From an uncultured bacterium (GTDB lineage Bacteria; Bacillota; Clostridia; Lachnospirales; Lachnospiraceae): DNA of 64,000 nt. The translations under genes were made by a program, and so were the position numbers. The notes below the pieces were generated by a model, which saw nothing but the letters and a program-made list of their open reading frames with translations, made no database searches and was not told the origin of the DNA. The stretch lies in contig CAJMPJ010000007.1 in the NCBI GenBank assembly GCA_905215155.1, forward strand, positions 1 to 64,000, read 5' to 3'. Positions 1 through 6,661 of this stretch are shown piece after piece (position 1 is the stretch's first letter; each line of letters begins with the position of its first letter).

Positions 1-41
1 CGAATACAGAAAGAAGAGTACCGGCTGATTCTGTGAAATAA
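1..41 (+). CDS. possible 3' tail of an upstream gene (partial)
   Basis: Two frames are open from the window edge and stop at 34-36 and 39-41, just before a small hairpin with a T run. This would fit the last codons of a plus-strand gene lying mostly outside the window. The dozen codons visible are too few to choose the frame or name a product. Confidence 0.25.
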   Translation, partial: NTERRVPADSVK

Positions 42-62
42 AGAATTCTATTCTTGTTTTTT
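41..62 (+). terminator. weak intrinsic terminator
   Basis: AAGAAT and ATTCTT pair around a 3-nt loop and are followed by G and six T. The stem is short and AT-rich, so it is only a candidate, but its position directly after the stop codons at the window start fits. Confidence 0.4.
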
Positions 63-159
63 ACCACTCCTTCTCGTAAAATTGTTTCCTAATGTATCAT
101 TGATAATCTATTTTTACAATGCTATAATAAGCTAAAACCATGTTTAAGCAGGTAAATAT

Positions 160-188
160 TTGCTATTCATAAGTTTTAATGGTATAAT
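160..188 (+). promoter_or_regulatory. sigma-A promoter of topB
   Basis: TTGCTA, 17-nt spacer, TATAAT (183-188). The predicted start near 195 leaves a leader of about 30 nt before the chosen topB start. A second TATAAT at 123-128 has no good -35 partner. Confidence 0.55.
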
Positions 189-224
189 AGTCGGGTTACT
201 ATTATGAAAGCAGTGGGGAGATAT

Positions 225-2276
225 ATGTCAAAATCGTTATACATTGCAGAAAAACCAAGTGTAGCTCAGGAATTTGCCAATGCTTTGAAAGTGAAAGGAA
301 GACGCAGTGACGGATACATTGAATCGGACCAGGCGATTATAACCTGGTGCGTGGGTCATCTGGTAACTATGAGCTATCCCGAAAGCTACGATCCCAAATT
401 TAAACGATGGAGTTTATCCACCCTTCCGTTTCTTCCCAAAGAATTTAAGTATGAGGTAATACCTGGTGTTGAAAAGCAATTTAAAATTGTAAGCAGTCTG
501 CTGAACCGGCCGGATGTGGATGTCATATATGTCTGCACTGACTCCGGACGGGAAGGAGAATACATATACCGTCTGGTCGCCCAGATGGCAGGAGTGAAGG
601 ACAAGCATCAAAAACGTGTATGGATCGACTCCCAGACGGAAGAGGAGATATTAAGAGGAATCCGGGAAGCAAAGGATGAATCCGAATATGACAATCTTTC
701 CGCATCTGCCTATTTACGGGCAAAAGAGGATTATCTTATGGGAATTAATTTTTCCCGATTGCTTACACTAAGATATGGACAGCACATTTCCAATTATTTA
801 AGGACGGGAAAAAATACGGTCATATCCGTAGGGCGGGTCATGACCTGCGTTTTGGGTATGGTGGTCCGCAGAGAGCGGGAGGTACGAGATTTTGTAAAAA
901 CTCCTTTCTACCGGGTGATAGGCACATTTATAAAGGATGAGATGGATTTTGAGGGCGAATGGAGAAGTGCGCCCGGCTCTAAGTATTTTGAATCCCCATT
1001 TCTTTATAAAGAAAATGGCTTTAAAGAGAGAAAATATGCCGAAGAATTGATTGGGTCCCTGTCAGCCATGGAACCTATGGAAGGAACGGTTGTTTCCATA
1101 GAAAAGAAAAAGGAAACGAAAAACCCGCCTCTTCTTTACAATCTGGCAGAGTTACAAAATGATTGCTCCAAGATGTTTAAGATCAGCCCCGATGAAACTC
1201 TTAAAGTGGTGCAGGAGCTTTACGAAAAGAAGATGGTCACTTATCCGCGAACCGATGCCAGAGTATTATCTACAGCAGTTGCAAAGGATATCCATAAAAA
1301 CATCAGCGGATTAAAAGGATTTGAACCGTTATCGGCAGCAGCGGCAGAGGTTTTGGAGAACGGCTCTTACCGTACCATTGAAAAGACCAGATATGTCAAT
1401 GACAAGCAGATCACGGATCACTATGCCATCATACCCACCGGTCAGGGGCTTGGAGCCGCAAGAGGACTGTCTTCCCTGTCGGCAAAAATTTATGAAGTGA
1501 TCACAAGAAGGTTTTTGAGCATTTTTTATCCTCCGGCTGTTTATCAGAAATATTCCCTGGAGCTGGCTGCGGAGAAAGAACATTTTTATTCCAGCTTCCG
1601 TGTGATGCTGGAGGCCGGCTATTTAAAAATTGCAGACGTCTCCGGTGTTAAGAAAAAAGCTCAGGAAGAAAAGAACAACGCTTCTTCTGAAAGTAATCCG
1701 GATGATAATAATGGGGAAGCTCCCCAGAAAAATATGGATAATCCAGCCTTTATAGCCATGCTTGCAACTCTGAAAAAGGGAATGCAGATTCCCATAAAAG
1801 GACTTGCAATCAAAGAAGGAGAGACTTCACCTCCCAAACGGTATACGTCCGGTTCCATAATTTTGGCCATGGAAAATGCAGGTCAGCTGATCGAGGATGA
1901 GGAGTTACGTGCTCAGATCAAAGGAAGCGGCATTGGAACCAGTGCAACCAGGGCAGAGATATTAAAAAAGCTGTTTCATATCAAATACCTTTCACTAAAC
2001 ACAAAAACTCAGGTGATTATTCCCACCTTGCTTGGAGAGATGATTTATGATGTGGTCAATGCCTCCATTAAACAGCTGTTGAACCCGGAGCTTACGGCAA
2101 GCTGGGAAAAAGGACTGACTTATGTATCCGAAGGGTCCATTACCGAAGAAGAGTATATGCAGAAATTGGCGAATTTTGTTGCCGGACGCACCGCAGGAGT
2201 GTTAAGGCTCAATAATCACTACGATCTTCGTAGCGTATTTGATGCCGCGGCAGCTAATTATAAAAAACAAAAATAG
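225..2276 (+). CDS. topB: DNA topoisomerase III (type IA)
   Basis: Type IA topoisomerase that would relax or decatenate DNA through a transient 5'-phosphotyrosine break. The N-terminal Toprim domain starts SLYIAEKPSV and carries the acidic motif TDSGREGE at residues 105-112. The DxxG form of this motif, rather than DxD, is also found in Firmicute TopB proteins. The active-site tyrosine is in TYPRTD, Tyr340. A low-complexity acidic insert (KKKAQEEKNNASSESNP) breaks the late core. No C-terminal zinc-ribbon cysteines are seen. Start: an ATG at 204 has no ribosome site, while GGGGAG lies 4 nt before the ATG at 225, giving 683 aa. It could be the chromosomal enzyme or an old acquisition; nothing mobile surrounds it. 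Confidence 0.9.
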   Translation: MSKSLYIAEKPSVAQEFANALKVKGRRSDGYIESDQAIITWCVGHLVTMSYPESYDPKFKRWSLSTLPFLPKEFKYEVIPGVEKQFKIVSSLLNRPDVDVIYVCTDSGREGEYIYRLVAQMAGVKDKHQKRVWIDSQTEEEILRGIREAKDESEYDNLSASAYLRAKEDYLMGINFSRLLTLRYGQHISNYLRTGKNTVISVGRVMTCVLGMVVRREREVRDFVKTPFYRVIGTFIKDEMDFEGEWRSAPGSKYFESPFLYKENGFKERKYAEELIGSLSAMEPMEGTVVSIEKKKETKNPPLLYNLAELQNDCSKMFKISPDETLKVVQELYEKKMVTYPRTDARVLSTAVAKDIHKNISGLKGFEPLSAAAAEVLENGSYRTIEKTRYVNDKQITDHYAIIPTGQGLGAARGLSSLSAKIYEVITRRFLSIFYPPAVYQKYSLELAAEKEHFYSSFRVMLEAGYLKIADVSGVKKKAQEEKNNASSESNPDDNNGEAPQKNMDNPAFIAMLATLKKGMQIPIKGLAIKEGETSPPKRYTSGSIILAMENAGQLIEDEELRAQIKGSGIGTSATRAEILKKLFHIKYLSLNTKTQVIIPTLLGEMIYDVVNASIKQLLNPELTASWEKGLTYVSEGSITEEEYMQKLANFVAGRTAGVLRLNNHYDLRSVFDAAAANYKKQK

Positions 2277-2288
2277 GAGATTATTAAC

Positions 2289-2972
2289 ATGAAAAAAGAA
2301 GATATGACGAACCAAGATTTATTTGATACGAACCATACGATTGCAAAATTATTATTTGAACAGAACACCTATCCATGGGAGATCCTTCCGAAAATCAGCG
2401 AGTTCATTGTTTCCCTGGGACAGCGTCTTCCAAAAGATGAATACGTTCATGTGGGAAAGGCCGTATGGATTCACAAATCAATAAATCTTCCGCCCACAGC
2501 ATGTATGGGTGAGAATGTAATCATCTGTAAAGGTGCTCAGATCCGCCATTGTGCATTTGTCAGAGGCAATGCAATCATTGGAGAAGGGGCTGTCGTAGGA
2601 AACTCTTCTGAAATCAAGAATTCCATCCTTTTTGACGGTGTTCAGGTTCCTCATTTTAATTATGTCGGAGATTCTATTTTAGGATACAAGTCTCATATGG
2701 GCGCTTCCTCCATCGCTTCCAACGTAAAAACAGACAAGTCTTTGGTTAAGGTGCATGCAGAAGACGGTGACATCGAAACCGGACTTAAAAAGTTTGGCGC
2801 TATCATCGGAGATTTTGCAGAGATCGGCTGCGGTGCGATCTTAAATCCGGGAACCGTTATCGGACCAAAATCCAATATCTATCCTCTCTCTTGCGTGAGA
2901 GTCTGTGTTGATGCAAACTCCATCTACAAGAACCAGGGGGAAGTTGTTGAAAAAGCAGTAACAGAGGAATAA
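2289..2972 (+). CDS. left-handed beta-helix (hexapeptide repeat) transferase-like protein
   Basis: A 227-aa protein whose middle (about residues 75-205) is a run of imperfect hexapeptide repeats (for example VIICKGAQIRHC, AIIGEGAVVGNS, FAEIGCGAILNPGTVIG). This indicates a left-handed parallel beta-helix as in GlmU C-terminal and LpxA-type acyltransferases. There is no N-terminal nucleotidyltransferase signature, so names such as UDP-GlcNAc pyrophosphorylase would over-reach. Gamma-type carbonic anhydrases share the fold, but I did not identify their zinc triad. AGGAG lies just before the start, only 12 nt after topB stops, so the two are probably co-transcribed. Substrate unknown. Confidence 0.7.
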   Translation: MKKEDMTNQDLFDTNHTIAKLLFEQNTYPWEILPKISEFIVSLGQRLPKDEYVHVGKAVWIHKSINLPPTACMGENVIICKGAQIRHCAFVRGNAIIGEGAVVGNSSEIKNSILFDGVQVPHFNYVGDSILGYKSHMGASSIASNVKTDKSLVKVHAEDGDIETGLKKFGAIIGDFAEIGCGAILNPGTVIGPKSNIYPLSCVRVCVDANSIYKNQGEVVEKAVTEE

Positions 2973-3000
2973 GCATCATTCATATCCTTGAATGTATGAA

Positions 3001-3033
3001 AAGAGCCGCTTCATAATGAAGCAGCTCTTTTTT
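3001..3033 (+). terminator. intrinsic terminator, probably shared by convergent genes
   Basis: AGAGCCGCTTCAT and ATGAAGCAGCTCT form a long stem with one mismatch, followed by TTTTTT on the plus strand. The other strand has a weaker T tract, so it may also end the uraA-upp transcript coming from the right. Confidence 0.85.
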
Positions 3034-3049
3034 GATAATTGCCATTGAT

Positions 3050-3691
3050 TTATTTTGTTCCGAAAATACGGTCTCCGGCGTCTCCCAGACCAGGGCAGAT
3101 ATAGGCATTTTCATTTAACTCACGGTCTAAATGTCCAACATAGATTTGGATGTCAGGGTGGGCTTCATGAAGTCTCTTTAAGCCTTCCGGAGCAGCAATG
3201 ATTGCCATAAATTTGATATTCTTGCCGCCATACTGCTTGATGAAATCAACCGCTGCCACAGCAGAACCACCGGTTGCTAACATAGGATCGGTGACAACGA
3301 TAGTTCTCTGCTCAATAGGGCTTGGCAGCTTGCAGTAGTATTCATGAGGTTCATGAGTTACTTCATCCCGGTACAAGCCAATGTGTCCCACCTTTGCGGA
3401 AGGAACCAGAGCCAGAATACCATTTACCATACCCAATCCTGCACGGAGGATCGGTACGACTGCCATCTTCTTGCCGGCGATCATCGGTGTCATACAGGTC
3501 TCAATCGGAGTTTCCACTTCAACATCCTGTAATGGAAGATCTCTTAATGCTTCAAAGCCCATCAGCATGGCAATCTCTTCGATCAAAGCCCGGAATTCGT
3601 TGGTTCCCGTCTTCTTATCTCTTAAGATAGAAATTTTATGCTGAATCAGCGGGTGGGTAAAAACGGTTACATTGTCCATTGAAAAATCCAT
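3050..3691 (-). CDS. upp: uracil phosphoribosyltransferase
   Basis: Converts uracil and PRPP to UMP and pyrophosphate in pyrimidine salvage. The 213-aa length fits the bacterial family. The PRPP-binding loop is [13 protein letters not shown] at residues 132-144, and the uracil-binding end [12 protein letters not shown] is near the C terminus. It begins 4 nt after uraA stops, with AAAGGA inside the 3' end of uraA, so permease and enzyme form a salvage operon that takes up uracil and traps it as UMP. Residue 5 is a second possible Met start. Confidence 0.96.
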   Translation of the reverse strand: MDFSMDNVTVFTHPLIQHKISILRDKKTGTNEFRALIEEIAMLMGFEALRDLPLQDVEVETPIETCMTPMIAGKKMAVVPILRAGLGMVNGILALVPSAKVGHIGLYRDEVTHEPHEYYCKLPSPIEQRTIVVTDPMLATGGSAVAAVDFIKQYGGKNIKFMAIIAAPEGLKRLHEAHPDIQIYVGHLDRELNENAYICPGLGDAGDRIFGTK

Positions 3692-3695
3692 AGTG

Positions 3696-5036
3696 TTATT
3701 TGTCCTTTCTTGAATCTCTTGTTGTATCAGGAACCTCTGGCAGAATCAGGTTCATTAAGACCCCGACTACGACTGCAATGAAAAGGCCTGAAATGTTTAA
3801 TGTAATTGATCCGATCACGACGTTAAGACCGCCGAGCTGTCCGAATCCCAGTCCAAACACCAGAATCAGTCCAACGATGGATAAATTTCTGCTGTGCGTA
3901 AAATCTAAATTGGATTCAGCCAGAGAACGGATACCAACAGCTGCGATCATTCCGAAGAGCATGATTTCAACTCCGCCCTTTACAGGACCAGGAATGGTCT
4001 GAAGGATTGCCCCCATCTTTCCGAATAAGCCGAGGATAATTGCAAATACAGCGGTAATCCGTAACAGCTTTGGATTATAGTTTTTGGTGGTTGCAAGCAC
4101 TCCTGTGTTTTCCGCATAAGTCGTATTGGCGGGACCACCTGTAAAACCGGCAAAAAGTGTCGCAATGCCGTCACCCATGAGCGTACGGTGAAGGCCTGGG
4201 TCCTTTAAAAAGTCTTTGCCTACAACCGTTCCATTGGTGGTAATGTCACCGATGTGTTCCATAAATGTTACACATGCAATAGGAGCAATGGAAAGAATGG
4301 CTCCAAGGCTAAACTTGGGAATGGTCATAAAACCTACTCCGTTAGAATCCTTTGTCACATATGGAATGTTAATCCAGGAAGCGGAGGTAATTGCCGAATA
4401 ATCCATGTGGAAGATACCAGCAGCTCCTAAAATTACGCACAACAAATAGCCTGCTGCAATTCCGATGAGAATAGGAACAAGCTTAAAGAAACCGCGGGCG
4501 AAAATGGAGCAGAGAATCACGATGAGTAAGGTAAAGAGGGCAATTCCCAGATTTAACGCAATGGCCGGAGTCAGTCCGTCAGCAAGGCTTAAATTGCCGG
4601 TGGCATCATTAATTGCGGTGCTTGCCAGGTTAATGCCGATCACTACGATGACCGGACCAGTCACTACCGGAGGAAATATCCTCTTAATCTTGTCCGAACC
4701 TACGATATATACGATCAGTGCAAAAAGAAGATAGACCAGACCGGCAAAAATAATTCCACCCTGTGCTAAAGGTACGTTTTCTGGAATCACGGTTCCTTCC
4801 GGGCGTGTGATTGAAGTAACCGCAGCCAGAAATGCGAAGGAAGAACCGAGAAACACAGGAACCTTAAATTTAGTACAGCAGTGGAATATTAAAGTACCAA
4901 CGCCTGCAGAAAAAAGTGCCAGCGATGGGTTGAGACCTGTCAGTAAAGGAACCAGTACGGTTGCACCGAACATGGCGAACAAATGCTGAATACTGAGCAG
5001 ATAATCTCGGGTTGTGAGTTTTGCATTTTGACTCAT
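3696..5036 (-). CDS. uraA: uracil permease (NCS2 family)
   Basis: A 446-aa membrane protein with many hydrophobic helices, starting with the NCS2/UraA pattern [20 protein letters not shown]. It carries [18 protein letters not shown] near residue 290, the conserved substrate and proton site of uracil/xanthine symporters, including the key glutamate. It would import uracil with protons. The neighbour upp makes uracil much more likely than xanthine. GGAG lies 7 nt before the start and the leader is about 30 nt, too short for a PyrR attenuator of the Bacillus kind. Confidence 0.94.
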   Translation of the reverse strand: MSQNAKLTTRDYLLSIQHLFAMFGATVLVPLLTGLNPSLALFSAGVGTLIFHCCTKFKVPVFLGSSFAFLAAVTSITRPEGTVIPENVPLAQGGIIFAGLVYLLFALIVYIVGSDKIKRIFPPVVTGPVIVVIGINLASTAINDATGNLSLADGLTPAIALNLGIALFTLLIVILCSIFARGFFKLVPILIGIAAGYLLCVILGAAGIFHMDYSAITSASWINIPYVTKDSNGVGFMTIPKFSLGAILSIAPIACVTFMEHIGDITTNGTVVGKDFLKDPGLHRTLMGDGIATLFAGFTGGPANTTYAENTGVLATTKNYNPKLLRITAVFAIILGLFGKMGAILQTIPGPVKGGVEIMLFGMIAAVGIRSLAESNLDFTHSRNLSIVGLILVFGLGFGQLGGLNVVIGSITLNISGLFIAVVVGVLMNLILPEVPDTTRDSRKDK

Positions 5037-5069
5037 TTTTTGACTCCATTTCTATTTATTTTCCGTCCT

Positions 5070-5098
5070 ATTCTATCAGAGAAAGAAGTAAATGGCAA
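5070..5098 (-). promoter_or_regulatory. promoter of uraA-upp
   Basis: On the minus strand TTGCCA, 17-nt spacer, TAGAAT. The same box pair, TTGCCA and TAGAAT, serves the tRNA-Leu gene 1.1 kb away. The short distance to the uraA start leaves no room for a leader regulator. Confidence 0.7.
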
Positions 5099-5107
5099 CT
5101 ATTTTTA

Positions 5108-5896
5108 CTATTTTGTCACAGGAGTATATGAAACCAGTGCATAATCTCCCAAAGCGTGAGGGACGGGAATGGAGAAAATAATGGCTCCCTTTTCCTCATA
5201 ACTAAAGGAATCGGGGAATGCGGGAGTTCCGTCAGGCTGACTAAGCTTAAGCGGAAAATCAGCTTCCTGGAAGATTTTGGTATATGAGTCAAGATCTGTC
5301 TGTGTCCGCATTTCCAAAAGTGCTTCGGTGAGTTCGGCAGAAGCATTGTAAAATTTCACCTGATCGGAAAGAACATATTCAGCCAGAGTTTCGGGATTTG
5401 CGTAATCGGTAAGACCCAGATCCTTTCCCTGGGTTAAATCAACGGTATTTGTATAGAACATATTCAGAGGATGGGCAGCTCCTTCGGAATAATAGGTCCC
5501 GGTATATACTGCCGTAATCCGTTTGGAATCAGCCGAAACGATTCGGGCTTCTATAATAAGCGTATCTTTTAACAGATCTACGGAATTTGCCTGTAATACT
5601 TTAAGGGCATTATTTTTTAGGAGAGCATTGATCTCTTCTTCCTTTTTTTCATCATTTAAATGTGAGAGAACCGGGTACTGTATGGAAATATTTTTATCTT
5701 TGTAGGTTTTTATGGAAGCTGTGATACCGGACTGGGAAGTGGTTTTTTCGGAATAATCCCTGATTACGATGGTGCTTGCCTGGCTTTGAGTGGATACAGC
5801 ATCAGCGGAACCAGCTTTTATATAATTTTTCTGGCCGCAGCTGCTTAAAACAAGCGCACAGCCCAGGGGAAAAAGGAGAAACCATTTACGTTCCAT
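5108..5896 (-). CDS. lipoprotein with DUF4163/DUF3298-type domains
   Basis: A 262-aa exported lipoprotein. The signal peptide (residues 1-19) ends in the lipobox LSSC with Cys20 as the lipidated residue. The body shows the layout of the DUF4163-DUF3298 pair found in RsiV-like and PdaC-like proteins: a segment starting SIQYPVLSHLND, then YSEGAAHPLN and a C-terminal beta-rich part. RsiV binds lysozyme, but there is no sigma factor next to this gene and no cytoplasmic anti-sigma segment. Its ligand is unknown. AAAGGCGG precedes the start. Confidence 0.7.
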   Translation of the reverse strand: MERKWFLLFPLGCALVLSSCGQKNYIKAGSADAVSTQSQASTIVIRDYSEKTTSQSGITASIKTYKDKNISIQYPVLSHLNDEKKEEEINALLKNNALKVLQANSVDLLKDTLIIEARIVSADSKRITAVYTGTYYSEGAAHPLNMFYTNTVDLTQGKDLGLTDYANPETLAEYVLSDQVKFYNASAELTEALLEMRTQTDLDSYTKIFQEADFPLKLSQPDGTPAFPDSFSYEEKGAIIFSIPVPHALGDYALVSYTPVTK

Positions 5897-5934
5897 AATT
5901 ACGTTACCGCCTTTCCGGATAAGTATTTATAATC

Positions 5935-5964
5935 AGTATACCATATTTTGTGAAATTATGATAA
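5935..5964 (-). promoter_or_regulatory. possible promoter of the lipoprotein gene
   Basis: On the minus strand TTATCA, 18-nt spacer, TATACT, about 40 nt before the start codon. The -35 box is poor. Confidence 0.4.
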
Positions 5965-6014
5965 AGAAATGGGGATTTAACACGTTTGTATTTTAATTCC
6001 TGAGAATAAGTAAC

Positions 6015-6077
6015 ATATAAAAAAGGTGGTATAGAGTCAAAACATTTCGCAAAATGTCTTGATTCTATACCACCTTT
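6015..6077 (-). terminator. terminator of tRNA-Leu with an unusually long stem
   Basis: Read on the minus strand, an inverted repeat runs from 6077 to 6022: AAAGGTGGTATAGA pairs with TCTATACCACCTTT and the pairing continues inward through TCAA/TTGA and ACATT/AATGT with a few mismatches. A T run follows. It begins 9 nt after the tRNA 3' end. The stem of well over 20 bp is much longer than a normal intrinsic terminator. Confidence 0.8.
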
Positions 6078-6085
6078 CCACACAA

Positions 6086-6168
6086 TGCCGATGGCCGGAT
6101 TCGAACCGGCACGGAGGTTATCCGCTGCATTTTGAGTGCAGTGCGTCTGCCAGTTCCGCCACATCGGC
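6086..6168 (-). tRNA. tRNA-Leu (anticodon CAA)
   Basis: An 83-nt cloverleaf on the minus strand. The acceptor GCCGATG pairs with CATCGGC, and the discriminator base is A. The anticodon stem CTGCA/TGCAG holds loop CTCAAAA with anticodon CAA, reading UUG. A long variable arm (GGATAACCTCC) marks a class II tRNA, and TTCGAAT is the T loop. The 3' CCA is not encoded. It has its own promoter and terminator and stands alone. Confidence 0.96.
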
Positions 6169-6188
6169 TCTCGTCTGCAACGATGATT

Positions 6189-6217
6189 ATTCTATCACAG
6201 GATTTTCCATTTGGCAA
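6189..6217 (-). promoter_or_regulatory. promoter of tRNA-Leu
   Basis: On the minus strand TTGCCA, 17-nt spacer, TAGAAT, with the predicted start about 14 nt before the mature tRNA 5' end. It is divergent from the promoter at 6240-6268. Confidence 0.75.
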
Positions 6218-6239
6218 GTGTTTTTTTGAGATTATTAAA

Positions 6240-6268
6240 TTGAAAATAGGTTAAATATATTGTATGAT
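6240..6268 (+). promoter_or_regulatory. promoter of the zinc-finger/polA run
   Basis: TTGAAA, exact 17-nt spacer, TATGAT, followed by a leader of about 30 nt with AAGGAGGTG. No other clear promoter was seen before coaE, so polA is probably transcribed from here. Confidence 0.7.
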
Positions 6269-6302
6269 AGATAAAAGAAATTGTTAAGGAGGTGTCTGAA
6301 CG

Positions 6303-6650
6303 ATGACATGCAAAGAAGCCGAGGGTCTCGTCATGCCATACATCAGGGATGAACTTACTGACGATGAATTAAAAGAATTTCTGGAACACATGGAATCCTG
6401 TCCCAGCTGCCGTGATGAACTGGAAATTTATTTTACGGTGGAAGTTGGTATCAGACAATTGGACTCCGAAACTGGGAACTATAATATAAAAGGAGCTTTG
6501 GAAGCAGCGGTGGAACAATCCAAACAAAGAATCCAGGCTGTAAAGCTTATAAAAATTGCCAGATATGCAGTATCTACGCTGAGTATCATGGCATTAATAA
6601 TCTCAGTCCTTTTGCAATGCAGAATCTGGATGCAGCAGGGCTTATTATGA
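6303..6650 (+). CDS. anti-sigma-type zinc-finger membrane protein (zf-HC2)
   Basis: A 115-aa protein with the anti-sigma zinc-binding signature H-x3-C-x2-C (His29, Cys33, Cys36) plus Cys3 at the N terminus, a charged linker and one transmembrane helix at about residues 88-108 with almost nothing beyond it. Such proteins usually hold an ECF sigma factor at the membrane, but none is nearby; upstream is the divergent tRNA-Leu and downstream is polA. A strong AAGGAGGTG precedes the start. Partner unknown. Confidence 0.7.
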   Translation: MTCKEAEGLVMPYIRDELTDDELKEFLEHMESCPSCRDELEIYFTVEVGIRQLDSETGNYNIKGALEAAVEQSKQRIQAVKLIKIARYAVSTLSIMALIISVLLQCRIWMQQGLL

Positions 6651-6661
6651 TGGGAGAACAG

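Noticed and set aside
41..128. TATAAT at 123-128 as the topB promoter
   Set aside because: No -35 box at a workable distance; the box at 183-188 fits better.
204..224. Upstream topB start at 204
   Set aside because: No ribosome site there; GGGGAG points to the ATG at 225, and family proteins start at that point.
5037..5098. PyrR attenuator before uraA-upp
   Set aside because: The leader is only about 30 nt, with no terminator or anti-terminator pair.
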